NCBI GenBank assembly: GCA_003971905.1
Contig: RSEE01000031.1
Span: forward strand, 434,001 to 498,000
Source: Moniliella sp. 'wahieum'
Lineage: Eukaryota; Basidiomycota; Moniliellomycetes; Moniliellales; Moniliellaceae
Direction of reading: 5' to 3'
Length of the DNA stretch: 64,000 nucleotides
Below, in pieces: positions 1-12,073 of this stretch. How positions within the stretch are numbered: position 1 is the stretch's first letter; each line of letters opens with the position of its first letter. Below the pieces are notes generated by a model. The model saw only the letters and a program-made list of their open reading frames with translations, searched no databases and was not told the DNA's origin. Made by a program: the position numbers and the translations under genes.

Positions 1-1538
1 CGGTACTGGAAGAAACGAGGGGGGGAGGGAGGCGACCGAGTTGAAGGTGCGGAACTGTTCGGGGACGGACTCGGGCGTGCGGAGGCCGTGGTAGACCTCC
101 CACCAGGCCAAGGTGGACAGGTACAAGTCCGAAGTAAGAATCTCGGTCATATGAGCCTCGATTTGCTCGGCCGGGCCGAAATCGAAGCCAGTCATGCCCT
201 GGATCACAGTGGGATCCAAGTCGGCGACCCGAAGCGGTTGGCGCTTGGGCATGTAGAGTTCCGGGGCGCTCGTACCCTTTGTTGATCCAGGGATGGTTGA
301 GAAGCTCGGTCATGGTTGCGCGTTGTTGCGGGCTGACAACAAGCATGCGCGATAGCAGCTGCTTGCATTCGGCCGAGAGCCATTGCGGATACTCACCACA
401 CCCTTTTTGATCTTGGCGTGAAGCGCGGGCATGGACTGATCGTCAAATGGCACCTTGCCACACACGAGCACATACAGCACCACCCCAAACGACCACACAT
501 CTACCTCGGGACCGGTGTAGAGCTTGGCATTGAGCAGCTCGGGCGATGCAAAGTACAAGGAGCCGCAAAAGGTGGTGAGGTTGCCTTGGGGCGAGTAGAG
601 GTTGAGAGGCCAAAGTCGATGATCTTGATGTTGCCCGACTTGGAGATGAGAATGTTTTCAATTTTGAGATCTGTGTGACCAAAGAAAGCGTCAGAGTGTG
701 CGCACAGACAAGCCAGAGTGGGCTCCAGCGGGGAAGGCAGGGCAAGGGGGCAGGTACGCCTGTACCCCCCCCCCCCCCTACCCCACCTGACCCCAAGACG
801 CTGCGCCAGACGTACCACGGTGGATGACCGAGTTGCGATGGCAGTATTCGAGAGCGGAAGCGATCTGGCGGGCAAACTTGCGCGCCGCACGCTCGCTCAG
901 GCGACCATGGGCGATGATGTAGTCGAGCAGCTGGCCGCCATTGACGTATTCGCACACCATGTAGTAGTGGTTGGGTTGGATCATCATTTCGCGCATCCCG
1001 CACACATAGGGGTGATGGAGCAAGAGTTGCAACGAACCTTCGCGCGTCGTGCGCACCTCCTTGGACTCGTCCTTGGCACGCGCCTTGCGCATGTACGAGG
1101 GCGAGGGCGCCGTGTACGGCCGGCCATGGGAGTCAAGGTAGGGAGTGCCATCCGAGTGACGGGCGGCGGCCTTGGCGGCCACCTGTTCTGCGGCCGCAAC
1201 GAAGTGTGGCGAGGCACAATCTTGATCGCCACACGTTCGCCGGTGGCCATCTTGACCGCCAGCTTGACCTTACCCATGGAGCCGGCACCCAAGGTCTTGC
1301 CCAGGACATAGTCGCCAATGGAGCGGCGGCCGCGGCGCTCGCGCTCCTTGCTGCTGAGAGCGGTGGCGGCGGCGGCGGCGGGGTCGGGGGCATGTGCTGG
1401 GGGTGTCGCTGGGGGGGGCGGGGGCGGTAGCGGTGCGGGTGGGAGGGGGGGGGCACGCGAGTCGCGCTGGCGATCTAGGCCGCCGTCGCGCTGGCGTCGG
1501 CAGGCTCGGGGGGGGGTTGGGCGGGGGCGCAGGGCCAT
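1..1538 (-). CDS. KIN1: KIN1/KIN2-type Ser/Thr protein kinase, N-terminal part (C-terminus outside window)
   Basis: This is a polarity and exocytosis kinase of the yeast Kin1/Kin2 (PAR-1/MARK) family, which acts at the cell cortex. After a Pro/Ala-rich N-terminus the kinase domain shows the glycine loop [10 protein letters not shown], the ATP-binding lysine in ERVAIKIV, then [38 protein letters not shown] and [21 protein letters not shown]. All of these closely match Kin1. One intron (815 down to 671, 145 nt, GTACG donor, CACAG acceptor) splits the HRD motif. After the domain the coding sequence runs off the left edge, so the C-terminal KA1 region is not seen. The reading frame breaks at least three times. 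Two breaks, near 604 and 394, are restored by adding one base to CC or GG. The ATG at 1538 is the first in frame, but a start further upstream is possible. Confidence 0.9.
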
Positions 1539-2597
1539 CGGGGTCGAGGGCGCAGGGCCGGTGAAGGGGACGCCCTGGGCGGCGGGGGGACGGTGACGCT
1601 GATGCTGTGCAGGTGGTCGGCCGCGGGGGCTGGTCCAGCGCGGGGTTGGCGAGGGTGGGGTCGGAGGCGGCGGGGCGCATGGGCAGCACGAGCACGGGGG
1701 GGGGCAGAGCAGAGCAGAGCAGAGCAGCAGAGCAGAGGCGTGCCGACAGCCGAGCCAGCACGCGCGGCAGAGGCAGGGGAGAGCAGAGGGCGGCCGGGGG
1801 GAGGCGGGCGGGAGGAGCGGCGGGAGGTGCTACGGCGTGCGGCTGCCAGGGCCACGGCATCTACGCTGCTGCGACTTCTCTCCTGCGGCCCAGACGGCAT
1901 GCTGCATGCACTCCCTGCAGCCGGCGCGGACGCTGCTGGCCACACGCGCGCCGTGCCGCACGCGCTGCCGGTCCAGGTGGCTTGCTTGCATCCGCCGTCG
2001 CAGCGCGCCAGTGTGCCGCGCTGACCCGTGCACGGCCAGTGTGCTCTGCCTCGCCTCCGTGCCGCCCCAGGCCGCACCCGGCCACACTGCTGCTGTGCGG
2101 GGCCGGGGCGGCGGTGTGGAGAGGGATGCTCGATGCAGGCTGGCCGGTGGGTGAGCGGTGAGCGGTGCCACTCTGGGACAGGCGCGGCGATCTGGGCTGG
2201 GACAAGCCATGGGCGGCCACAGATGGGCTCATGCGCTCATGCCATGCATGCCATGCATGCCTGAGCATGGCCAGCCTGTCTCGATCGAGGCCCCCTGCGT
2301 TCGTTCTCCCAGCGCCCGCTCTCCTCTTCCGCCGCCCCACGTGCTCTTTCCGCCCTTGCACTCCGCCTGCCCAGCGCCAACGCTCAGTAGTTCAAGACGC
2401 ATTCAACGCTCAATTCAACCGAGGCCCTCAGCACCGCCTCAGCACCTCAGCCTGAGCCCTCAGCCTCAGCGCACCATCCACGCCACGCGGCGTATTAGCT
2501 AAGCACATGTCACATCCCTCCCACATCACGTGCACCCGCAACAGCGTTCCCTGGGACTGGCTACTGGCAGTGAAGCGTGAAGCTTGAAGGCTGATGA
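1539..2597. other. Intergenic, upstream of KIN1 and downstream of RDH54
   Basis: No gene is seen. The stretch is very GC-rich beside KIN1 and carries simple repeats: a run of GCAGA units at about 1700-1735, a duplicated ATGCCATGC word at 2238-2262, and a CTCAGC-rich patch at 2425-2475. The word TGAAGCGTGAAGCTTGAAGG at 2571-2590 belongs to a small dispersed motif described under findings. Long open frames on both strands here are composition artefacts. Confidence 0.5.
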
Positions 2598-5500
2598 TTA
2601 GGCCACACGCCGGCTGGCTTTCTGAAACACATACAGCACCTCCCCCCCCTCCCTCTGCCCACGCGCCCCTCCCGCGCCCCCGCCCACACAGCCCAAGCGC
2701 TGCTGCTCGCCCACGATCGACTCCAGCACGCTGTCCTGCAGCGCCTCCCGCGCCTGCGCGCGCCTGCAGTCAATGTGTCCCCACGAGAAGAGCGCCGCCA
2801 GCTTGGCCCGTCGGTCCCCCCCGGCTTTTCGCACCACCAAGGAAAGAAACAAAGAACAGGATCCAACAGCAGGTTAGTGGCTCTGCTCTTCGCAAGCAGC
2901 ACCATTCCAGTACCACGCGGGGCAAGGATGCGGGGGGCAGGGGGGACGTACTCGCTCGGTCCCCTCGAGGGACGCTGGCTCGCAGGGACAAACCCAGCCG
3001 GACTCGCTTGAAAAATGTCTTCTTCCTCGTCCTCGTCATCCTCCTCCTCCAGGTCGAGCGGGCGGCATACCACCCCATCCCCAGCACAGTCGCACTGCAG
3101 GTGCTCGTGGGTAATACAGGCGGTAGCGAGATGGAGGGTAAAGATATCTTTGAGCTCCTCGGGAGTAAATGTATCCGACGTTTTGGCCGACGTGGTGGAA
3201 GCAGCGAGCAAGGCATCGCTCAGTCCCATCTTGGACAACTGCCGTTGGTATATCTTTTCATCCAACGTGCCCGCCAACAGGAATCGGTAGACAAAGCACG
3301 GTTTTTTCTGTCCGTCGCGGTGAATCCGCGCCATGGCCTGCTTGTCCGTTGAAGGGTTCCAGTCGCTGTCCAGCAAGACCAGTCGATTGGCCCCAATCAA
3401 GTTGAGTCCCGTGCCTCCCGACTTGGCGCTGAGCAAAAAAATAAACGAGTGCTTCGAGCGAGGCGAACGGTTGAACTGGTTCACTACGTTCTGTCGCTCT
3501 TCTTGCTTGGTCTTGCCGTCGAGCCGGACATGGGGGTAGATGCCCGTAATCATATCTTCCACCACATCCAGCGCACTGGTAAAGTTGGACACGATCACCA
3601 CCTTGTCCTCCGTGTCGGACCAGACGCGTTGCAACAGCGTCTGCAACGCTTTCAATTTCCCGCCCGTCTGCGCCGCTACCACTTTGGGTGCCATCAGTTC
3701 TCGCGCTCGGTCCGTGATGAACACCGCACTGGCTTCCCCCTCGGTTTGGGCCAAGAGACGAGTCGAGTCACACAACTTGCGCAGCAGACCAATCAACACC
3801 AACGCATTCGTCAACCCTACCGTGCCCACTCGTGCCACCTGGGTGGTACCACCATGGACGCGTACACGTCCGACTGCACGGGCGTAGGTGCACAAAACAC
3901 CACCAGATCCGTCCGAGGCGGCAGGTAGCTCGCCAACAGATCCGCCGATCGATGAAGAATGATCTCGACCGTCGCCCGTCGTAGCATCTCGCTCCGTTCG
4001 CGCCTTCTTGCCGCTGGCGCGGCGTACAGCCCTGCACCCGGCTGCGCATGATATGGTCTTCAAACACTTTTTTGAACTGGCCATAGTCGCCCAACAGGCC
4101 CGGCGCGACAAAGTCCACCATGGCGTAAAATTCCGTAAGGTCATTTTGGATGGGCGTGCCGGAGAGAATGATTCGGCGCGGGGTCGACAGGGCTTCAAAC
4201 ATCTTGGTCGTCTTGGCGTCGCGGGATTTGAGACGATGGCCTTCGTCGCAGACGATCAAGTCGACAGGCGGACGAGCTTGCTTCAACTGGTCCATGCAGC
4301 TCCGCAGTTTTTTCGTACCCAATCACCATCACGTCGTACCGTTTGGTACGGGCAAAGGTTTTACCCCGGCTTCTTCTTGTTTGCTGCCATCGACACAGAG
4401 AACGCGAAGCCCACCGCTGGGCAGCCACTTGGTAAATTCCCGTTTCCAATTCTTGACCAGCGTCAAGGGACACACCACAATCGCCTTTTGAATCTCGGTT
4501 GCGATCGGGGTCCAATACGGCGACTGCTTCAACAAGGTATGCAGCAAGGCAATCGTCTGCACTGTCTTGCCCAACCCCATCTCATCGGCCAAAATCGCAC
4601 CTTGGATCATCGTGCCATCGTCGTGCATGCCCATCACGCACTTGTACAGAAACACTGCACCCCTTCCACTTGGTGCGGCCGCAACAACCGCCCCACCACC
4701 GGATCCACCACCACATCCACCACGGGCAACCGGCGCGGATTGAACCGCCGTTGATGCTCCTTGTCCGGACGCGGCATCACCACTGCCCCAGGCGCATGGG
4801 GATCGTGCCGGGGAGCAGGTGTGCACGCTGAGCGCGTTGGGCGCAGGAGGGGGGTGGTTAGAAGGTATAACGTGCAGCACGCCAGGGCTGCGGGTACGAG
4901 AGGTCGGGGGGGGCAGGCGCAACGGCAGGTGGGGATGCAGGGGCAGGGGCAGGGGCAGCGGGTGGCAAAGGAATAGGCCGGTGCGGAGAAGGGTAGAGCG
5001 GTTTCCGCCTTGCCGCAGCAGGGGTGCGGATGGACGGTGTAGTAAGGCGGGCAGGAGAGACGAAATGGTTCGCGGTCCGTCGCACCACGCTAGCGGCGGG
5101 CGAATGAAGATCGGATTTGGCTGGGCTCTGTTTGGACCGACTAAATTCGAGGTAAGTGGAGGTGGCAGTAACTTGGACCTGGACCAGCAATTGGGTTAGT
5201 CCCACGCTCGTACCAAATTACGGGGATGACAACCGACGTACCTCCACCCCACCAAACATGAACTCTGCATCCACCTCCACGTGCCGAGAAAAGGTAGAGG
5301 AAGAAGTAATGCTGTCCAAGCAAGGTCAGTACTCTGCAATGGAACCCCCCCCCTCGATAGCTAGAGCGCATGTACCACAAGAGATGTTTCTGCTTGGGAC
5401 GCGGTACTCACACATGACCCGATCCACTTCGTGCATCCGCGCCGACTTGATCCGCCGATCAATCAAGAGGAACGCATCGCCATCCCAGGTCTGTGTTTGC

Positions 5501-5971
5501 GATGTTGGGGCTTGCGCCAAGTGACCACGTACACCTCCAGTCCGTACCCCGGACCCTCATACGGCTGGCTCGCAAGCTCGCCCTCCACGGTAGGTGAGGG
5601 AGGGTTGTGTAGACCGTAGACTCGTCGGCTGCCTCAATAGGCAGAGACAGGGGCTGGGATGGGGGCTGAGAGGGGTGTGCTGCGACGCAGGCAGAGAGAG
5701 GCTGAGATGGAGTCGCAGGATGGGAGGGGTGGGACGGAGAAGGGGAAGAAGACGGAGGCAGCAGACGCGAACGCTTGCTGGCCCCTGTTGCGCATGCGAG
5801 GGGTAGACGAGTAAAAATGCCGGTGCGCTTACGTGGAGGGGGGGCGCGCGGCGGTGGCGCAGACAAGAGGTTGGCCGAGCGGTTGATGATTGTTGGTGGC
5901 TTGAACGGGTTGAGGAGCGGGTTGGCGTACGCTCGCTCGCCGGGCACGCCGGCGTCCTGCTGGTTGGCCAT
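2598..5971 (-). CDS. RDH54: Rdh54/Tid1 (RAD54B-type) SNF2-family DNA translocase
   Basis: This is a nuclear ATP-driven translocase that works with Rad51/Dmc1 in homologous recombination. The N-terminus has the Rdh54-type NPFKPPT motif, then a segment with TWDGDAFLLI. The core begins with RPHQVEGV, followed by DEMGLGKT (Walker A), CDEGHRLK (Walker B), SGTPIQND, GGTGLNLIGA and ARIHRDGQKKPCFVYR. It ends with a FVFQK-like tail (VLYVFQKAS), as in RAD54B. VGRLLRPHQVEGV and the HRDGQKKPC stretch match Rdh54 better than Rad54. A 63-nt intron (5241 down to 5179, GTACGT...CCAG) is clear. Further introns near 5411-5312, near 5830 and close to the 3' end are likely. The frame breaks several times, for example just before the Walker A region. 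The start is the ATG at 5971, 360 bp from the divergent SWI1 start. Confidence 0.88.
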
Positions 5972-6330
5972 GGACTACGCACGCGACACGATGGGGAGGT
6001 GGGCGCAGGACGCCAGAACGTGGGCCGGACGCACGAGGCAGACAAGGCAGACACGGGGACCTGCGCCTGCCAGCGGTGGGTTGGTGTGGTTGGTTCGTTA
6101 ATGACCGCTGGACGCCCGACGCGACGCGCTGCTTACGCAAGCCCCTGGCCTGCGGCGTCGTCGATCGACGCCCCTTGCGCGGTTGAACGTTTCAGCGACG
6201 GGAGAAGCACGGCTGGCTGACATAAGCTCGCTCGGCCAACGCGACCGGGCAGCGGCGGGGCGGGGGAACGGCTGGACGCGTCGGCGGGAGGCTGCGTGCT
6301 TCCACCATCTGCTCGTCTGGCGCTGGCAGG
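5972..6330. promoter_or_regulatory. Divergent promoter between RDH54 and SWI1
   Basis: This 359-bp stretch separates the two divergent start codons, so it must hold both promoters unless upstream exons exist. I see no TATA box or recognisable factor site, only GC-rich sequence. Confidence 0.45.
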
Positions 6331-6526
6331 ATGAACGCCAACGGCATGCCCCAGGGGGCGCTCCCCCCGCAGATGATGCAGCTCCTGATGCAGGCCCAGG
6401 CCCAGGCCCAGGCCCAGCAGCAGGCCCAGCAGCAGCAACAGCAGCAGCAGCAGCCGCCGCAGCCGCAGCAGCCCATGGCGATGGACCCACAGCAGATGCT
6501 GCTCCAAGCCCAGCGCATCCACCTCC

Positions 6527-6562
<36 letters not shown>

Positions 6563-6885
6563 TCGGCCAGCAGCAGCTCGGCCAGCTCGGCCAGCAGCCA
6601 CAGATGATGGCCATGCCGCAACGCTGGCCCAACATGGCCACGCCCATGGGCATGGCCATGCAGGGCATGCCGTCCCAAGCCCAGGTTCTGCCGCCGCAAA
6701 CCATCATGCCGCAGCAGATGAACGATCCGACGCTGCAGCAGCAGCAATTGCTTGCCATGCAACGAGCCATTCAAGCTCAGCAACAACAACAGCAGCAACA
6801 ACAGCAACCGCAGCAGCAGCAGCAGCAACCGCAGCAGCAGCAGCAACCACAGCAGCAACAGCAGCAACCACAGCAACAGCAGCAA

Positions 6886-6916
<31 letters not shown>

Positions 6917-6918
6917 CG

Positions 6919-6952
<34 letters not shown>

Positions 6953-7598
6953 CTTCCCAACAGGAACAGCCGCAACTGCAGTCAGAACAGCAGCAGCAGT
7001 CACAACAGCAGCAGCAGCAACAGTCACAACAATCATCCTCCTCAGGTATCGCTCCAGCCATGATGAACCAGCTCTCCACGCCCCAAGGGGCAGCTCAAGC
7101 GTTAGCTTTCATCGCTGCCAAGATGGTTTCCTTTCAAGCGCAGTACCAAGCTGTTCAAGCCAATCCGGATGTTGCCGTACGTCAGCAGCAGCTTGCTCAG
7201 TTGACCCACGCTCTTCGTCAGCTGAGTGCCAACAGGCACGCCATCAACGAAGCGTTCAGTCGACATGGTGTGCCCTCGGAACGCGTGGAACAGCTTTGGA
7301 CCCAGCATGCGTTGCAGGCGGTACAGAGCCGTCAGCAGCAACAAGCTCAACAGCAGCAGCAAGCTCAACAACAACAGCAACCGCAGCAGCAGCAGCAGCA
7401 ACAGCAGCAACAGCAACAGCAACAACAACTACAACTTCAACAGCAATTGCAACAGCAAATGCAACAGCAAATGCAAATGCAACAACAATTGCAGCCGCAA
7501 CAGCAACAGCAACAGCAACCGCAGACGCAACCGCAACAGCAACAGCAGCAACCGCAGCAGCAGCCACAGCAGCAGCAGCAACAGCTATTGCAACAGCA

Positions 7599-7629
<31 letters not shown>

Positions 7630-10600
7630 TCTTCACCAAGCATTGCCCAGCACCAAGGACCCTTGGCCTCTCAGGCCAGTGCCATTCAGCCCAATGTTCC
7701 GCCCTCTTCATCGAACGGAGGTGTTCCACAAGGCCAGCCGCTCGATACGCTCAACTTTATGCGACAACAGCAGCTGCGATCCTCGCAATCGGGCACCCCC
7801 CAGCTGAACCCCGGCTCACCCGCCGCGGGTAGCCCAGCTTTGGGGACCGCAGCCCAGATGACAGGAACGCCAGTGCTGAGCGGTAGTCCTGCACCTCGTC
7901 CATCGTCTACCTCAGGACCGGTACCTGTACCTACTTCGGCATCCACCCCGGCTGCCCCAGCTGCTACCCAGGCCTCACCTGCCGCCACGGCCGCCACGAT
8001 GCAATTCAGTCAGGCTCTGACGGAGTATTGGGCTGCGCGGGGGGTTCAACTGGCCGGTCGGACACCGGATCCGTTCCACTTCACAGGTCCTTCTGCCTCG
8101 GTCGCACCGCCTCTCAATCCTGGGCAGCCTGTGTCACCTGCACAAACCCCGGGCATGCCCCGTACCGTCCATGCACAGCAAGTCTTTATGGTGGTCGTTC
8201 AACTAGGTGGTTCGGAAGGGATTGCGACGCTATCGAGAGGCAAGCAACTTGACGGCTGGACACTTGTCGCGTTCCGTCTAGGTTTCCTTGTTCCGCTGTT
8301 ACGGGGCGACATGCAAACGGCCGTGCAGGCGGGGACCATTCCTCCCCCGGCCAACCCAGCCCGACGGGAGCAGTGCAGCCACAGGAGGTGACAGAGCGGC
8401 TCAAGACGTGGTACCATGAGCTGGTTGCAGGGTTTGAAGAGCACTGGTTGGAGCGTTCCGGTGGGGCCAAGCAGCAGATCCTATCCAATGCCCAAAACAG
8501 TTGGGCCACGGCACTGGCCCAGCTCAAGGCGGTGATCCAGCACCAGCAACAGCAAGCTATGGCCGCAGCAACAACAACAACCCCCTGCCACCCCGGTTAG
8601 CGCCGCTTCTCCCCTCGGTCCTGGATTGGACGCTGCTGCTGCCACGCCTCATGCGCTTCCACCCGCTACGTCCATGCCCGCCTCGGCGGCACCCGCTTCG
8701 GCCGCCATGGCCCCATCGCAGCCGGACCTCAATACCATGGTAAGCCAGCTGAGCCCAACCGACCAAGCGCGCTTGCAGCAGATGCAACAGCAACTCATGT
8801 TGGCCATCCGTGCTGGTCAGACGACGCAGGACGATGCTCGGCAAATGTTTTTCCGTGCAGTGCGTACTTTGTACCAGGCCACCCAGACCGCCGGTACCGC
8901 CTCCGTTGCCAGTCCGCCCGCTGGTCCCGACGCCAGTTCGCCCACGGGCCCTGTCACCGCGGTTGCATCGCCAGGTGGTGCTGCTACCGTGCCCTCCGCA
9001 CCTTCTGCGGCGGCAGGCGTAGGACCGCGTGGGGTACCACCTGGTCCCACCGGCGCACCCACCGCCTCCCCGCGATGCAGACCACCCCGACCGCCGGTCC
9101 AGGCCAGTCTGTACGCCCACAATCCCGTACCGGCTCCACCGGTCCCACATCTCAAGCTGGTGCCTCGCCGCCCCTGCGGCAACGGCGTAAACGCAAAGGT
9201 ACGTCTTATTTTCTTATTTTCTTTTCTTTTCACGATGGTGCCCCGATGTACTGACATTGTCCCTATTTGCCCAGGTGCGGGAGGCAATGCCCGCGGAACG
9301 AAAAGGGCCAAGGCCGAAGAAAGCAAGCCTGCTCCGGAGGCGGATCGGCCTAGCACGGCAGGAAATGAGCCCGGGCCTGCGCAAGCGGTGGCCGAGGAGG
9401 TCTGGCCCCAAACGTCCGAGGGGAAGCCAGCTGAGGTACACAAGATCGAGTACCATCCTCTGATTCGAACGCTGGAAACGGTGGGCGGGGTGGATCTGGG
9501 GCTGTTGGACAAGGCCTTGGAGCCAGTCACGACGGGTGTGGGCGTCCGCGCACGATCAACCCAGGAGCTAGGCACGGTGGATGTGACCGACTTGATTTTA
9601 AGTTTGCGCTCGCGGCTTCAAGTCGAGGTGGGGTATGCGTTGAGCCTGTTGCAGATCCTGAGTCTAGGCGACCAGGCTCTAGGTGGGTTGCAGCTCGCGC
9701 CGTGTGAAGACTTGCTGGACGAACTTTTGTCGGTACTGGAAGACGCGGTCTTTGGGTCGCTGCCTGCCACGCCAATCGCGCCAGGCGCTGGGGCTGACAG
9801 CCCCACCCCTCCCACCCCGCCCCTCGAAACGGTAACGGTGACGAAACTACCGGTCTTGTCGGAAACCATTCCACCTACACCAGCCAAGTCCAAATCACAC
9901 TTGACCTTGGTGCGGGAAGCCAAGATGGACGAGCTGGACATCCGCCCCTTCCGTCGTATGGATGGAAAGCAGGCACGCTGTGGGACCTGTCTGATGCAGA
10001 GCGGCGCGCTGAACAGGACGCGATGACCGCTCTGACTATCCTCAACATCTTACGCAACTGCGTCCAAGTCCGCTCAAATGTGGCCTACTGTAATGCCCAG
10101 GCGCGCCTGTGGCCCCTTCTGGTCCGGCTGGCGCAGGTGGTGCAGTACTTTGCCTCGCCAGGATTTATGGGAGGTCGGGTCGGAGGGGATGAGGAAGAAG
10201 GGGATAACGTAGGAGCGTTGCCCTTCCACCTACGCGGTGGCAGCGACGGATCGTCCTTCCGCACTTTGCCTCCTGGTGCCAAGTTGCCATTTACCTATGC
10301 CGAGGCCGTACGGGTACGGAAGGACGTGATGGTGATTGTGACTGCGCTTGCTGGGGAGCACACCGACTTGGAGCGGATGGCACCGACAACGATCGAAGGT
10401 CTGTGGGAGTTGCTGACCAGTTTCCTGTTTGACCTCGAAGCGGGGCAGGAAATTGATGGCCGCCTGGGCACGATCCCTACCGGGTTCCGAATTCCGTACT
10501 ATGCCGACCTCGCGCTCGAAGGTCTGGCGCGACTGACGCTGCCCGATCGAAACCGGCGCATGATCCGGCGGTTGGTGGAGCCCAAAGCGTTGGTGGCACT

Positions 10601-11078
10601 GGGCATGAACTTGATTCACCGTCTGCCCGTGGAGATGGTGGATTTCCAAGTCATGCTCCAGACCGAGTTCAAGATTGCGTACTTGGAACGGGTCACGCTG
10701 TGCTGGTTCAACCTCGTCTCCCTGGCTCCGGCAACGGTACGAACGCAATTGGCTCAACCGGGGGTGAAGATGGTGCTGCTGCATGCGATCCATACGCTCG
10801 TGAGCCACGGGACCGAGTTTAGCCGGAACCCATTTGGTGTGTTGGCTGCCCGGCTGGCTTCGGGGCTCAAGGTGTTGCTCGTACGGGATGCAGAGGAGGG
10901 AGGGGACGATGAAACGGAGGCTGAGGCCGAGGCGAATATGTTGCCCTTCTCTGGACCGGCAGCTCATGCACAGACGTCCACCTCGCCTTTGGCCGACCAA
11001 ACAGCGACCGTACTCAAGATCTTGCTCGTGCCGGGCCTGGATGCGGACATGGCAGCGGATTTGCAGGCGTTGATTTGA
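6331..11078 (+). CDS. SWI1: SWI1, ARID-domain subunit of the SWI/SNF chromatin remodeller
   Basis: Swi1 is the ARID-bearing regulatory subunit of the SWI/SNF complex. The N-terminal half is dominated by glutamine tracts at about 6400-7030 and 7330-7640, coded by mixed CAG and CAA, with a more normal segment between them. A diverged ARID follows at about 8000-8300 (LTEYWAARG, then VVVQLGGSEGI and WTLVAFRLGF). The C-terminal third, about 9430-11070, is a helical Arm-like Swi1 domain (YHPLIRTLETVGGVDLGLLD; LTILNILRNC). A 76-nt intron at 9199-9274 has GTACGT, ACTGAC and CCAG. Splicing joins RKRKG to a TKRAKAEE nuclear-localisation-like stretch. The frame breaks near 8390, 8600 and 9980. The last is confirmed because LWDLSDAERRAEQDAM reads cleanly in the next frame. 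MED15 was considered because of the polyQ, but the ARID and C-terminal domain favour Swi1. Confidence 0.85.
6390..7640 (+). repeat. Polyglutamine-coding CAG/CAA repeats inside SWI1
   Basis: Two blocks of CAG/CAA codons, about 6390-7030 and 7330-7640, code for long glutamine runs with interspersed Pro, Leu and Met. The codons are mixed rather than a pure triplet tract, which suggests selection for the peptide and some protection from slippage. They create long false open frames (poly-Leu, poly-Cys, poly-Ala) on the other frames and strand. Confidence 0.9.
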
Positions 11079-11637
11079 TACGGGCACTTTGGCCTTTTTT
11101 GTAACCAGTCTCACTTGAATCGAATTCTACGGGCAGGTGTGGTGGCGCATGGAGAGGATTAGGCGGTTATTGTCATGGTTCAGGTCTGTGAGAGGGGAAG
11201 GGCCTGAGGAGACGCATATGCAGTGTTCTCTTGTACCGGATACGGGTACGAGATGGAACAGGAAATGGAGATGGGGAGAGGATGGGATCATATTCATCGA
11301 GTGGAAAGAGAGCGAGGTATATATGCCTCGGAGAAGAAGAGAACATGCGAGCTAGTAGTGACGCAAGAGACTGCTAGAAGAGAGGACCATTGTTCTACTT
11401 GGGGCAGGATAAATTAAGTGAACGAGCGCGAGCTGGCCGATAAACACCCCATGGCTTGCCCCCGACTGATGAGGGGCACCGACCGGGTAAACGACGTCCT
11501 GAGGCGCAGTTGGGGAGGGGAAGGGGGTGGGGAAATGAGCGACTGCTGGAGCTGGCAGCATCCGCGGCGCGGGATATACTTTCCGGAATAGCGAGTTGTC
11601 CGACTACTTGTATGCATTGCTCATGTGAACATGAGCA
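11079..11637. other. 3' flank of SWI1
   Basis: No gene is seen between the SWI1 stop codon and the tRNA-like gene. It presumably holds the SWI1 3' untranslated region. The short open frames show no family likeness. Confidence 0.5.
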
Positions 11638-11744
11638 ACAGGCATAGCCTAGTGGTCTATGGCATCGTATTCAAGTCATTAAGCGCTTCCGCTTAAGAGT
11701 GGATGGAACTGCGACATTCGTGGGTTCGAGTCCCACTGCCTTCA
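11638..11744 (+). tRNA. tRNA-like gene with a 33-nt intron, apparent anticodon CAA
   Basis: An A box (TAGCCTAGTGG, 11645) and a B box (GGTTCGAGTCC) are spaced as in a tRNA gene, and a T run at 11745-11751 can end Pol III transcription. The D stem is GCC/GGC. The anticodon stem TCGTA (11665-11669) pairs with TGCGA (11710-11714). The T stem GTGGG/CCCAC closes a TTCGAGT loop. Between G37 and position 38 lies a 33-nt insert (11676-11708) at the canonical intron site, with an internal AAGCG-CTTC-CGCTT hairpin. The loop reads TTCAAG, giving anticodon CAA (Leu), but the variable loop is only 5 nt whereas leucine tRNAs normally have a long arm. The first two acceptor pairs do not form. It could be a real tRNA with sequence errors, or a tRNA pseudogene. 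Confidence 0.55.
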
Positions 11745-11751
11745 TTTTTTT

Positions 11752-12073
11752 TGTTCAGTTGGCCCATTGTTTTGGGAGCAGGAGAGGCCCGGGAAGACCT
11801 CCGCCCGCCCTCCGCGCCAATGATATCGATGGTCGATGACCATGGCCTCGATTCGAGCAAGTGGTGGCGCCGAAACCCATCGGATGGCCACCGGTCACGT
11901 ACTGTGTGGCTGCGCACGGGCCATGCCCGCGGAAACGTTGCTGCGGCGGCTTGCTTGCTGTATGACAAAAGGTGCCGACTGACAGAACCAAAACACCCTG
12001 CGTACTCACAGCCGGCGTGCCTGACCCCACCGCATCCAGCTCCGTCCATCCATCAGCACACCACCCCCACAGA
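11752..12073. other. Spacer between the tRNA-like gene and nitronate monooxygenase
   Basis: No gene is seen. The stretch presumably contains the promoter and 5' leader of the downstream gene. An open frame crosses it in the same frame as part of that gene, but it shows no conserved residues. Confidence 0.4.

Noticed and set aside
2598-5971. RAD54 rather than RDH54
   Set aside because: The N-terminal NPFKPPT motif, DPVVGRLLRPHQVEGV, HRDGQKKPCFVYR and the FQK-type ending match Rdh54/RAD54B better.
6133-7036. Long minus-strand open frames coding poly-Leu, poly-Cys and poly-Ala opposite the SWI1 glutamine tracts
   Set aside because: They are the other-strand reading of CAG/CAA repeats and have no conserved residues.
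6331-11078. MED15 as the identity of the polyQ protein
   Set aside because: Glutamine richness fits, but the ARID-like segment and the Arm-like C-terminal domain fit Swi1.
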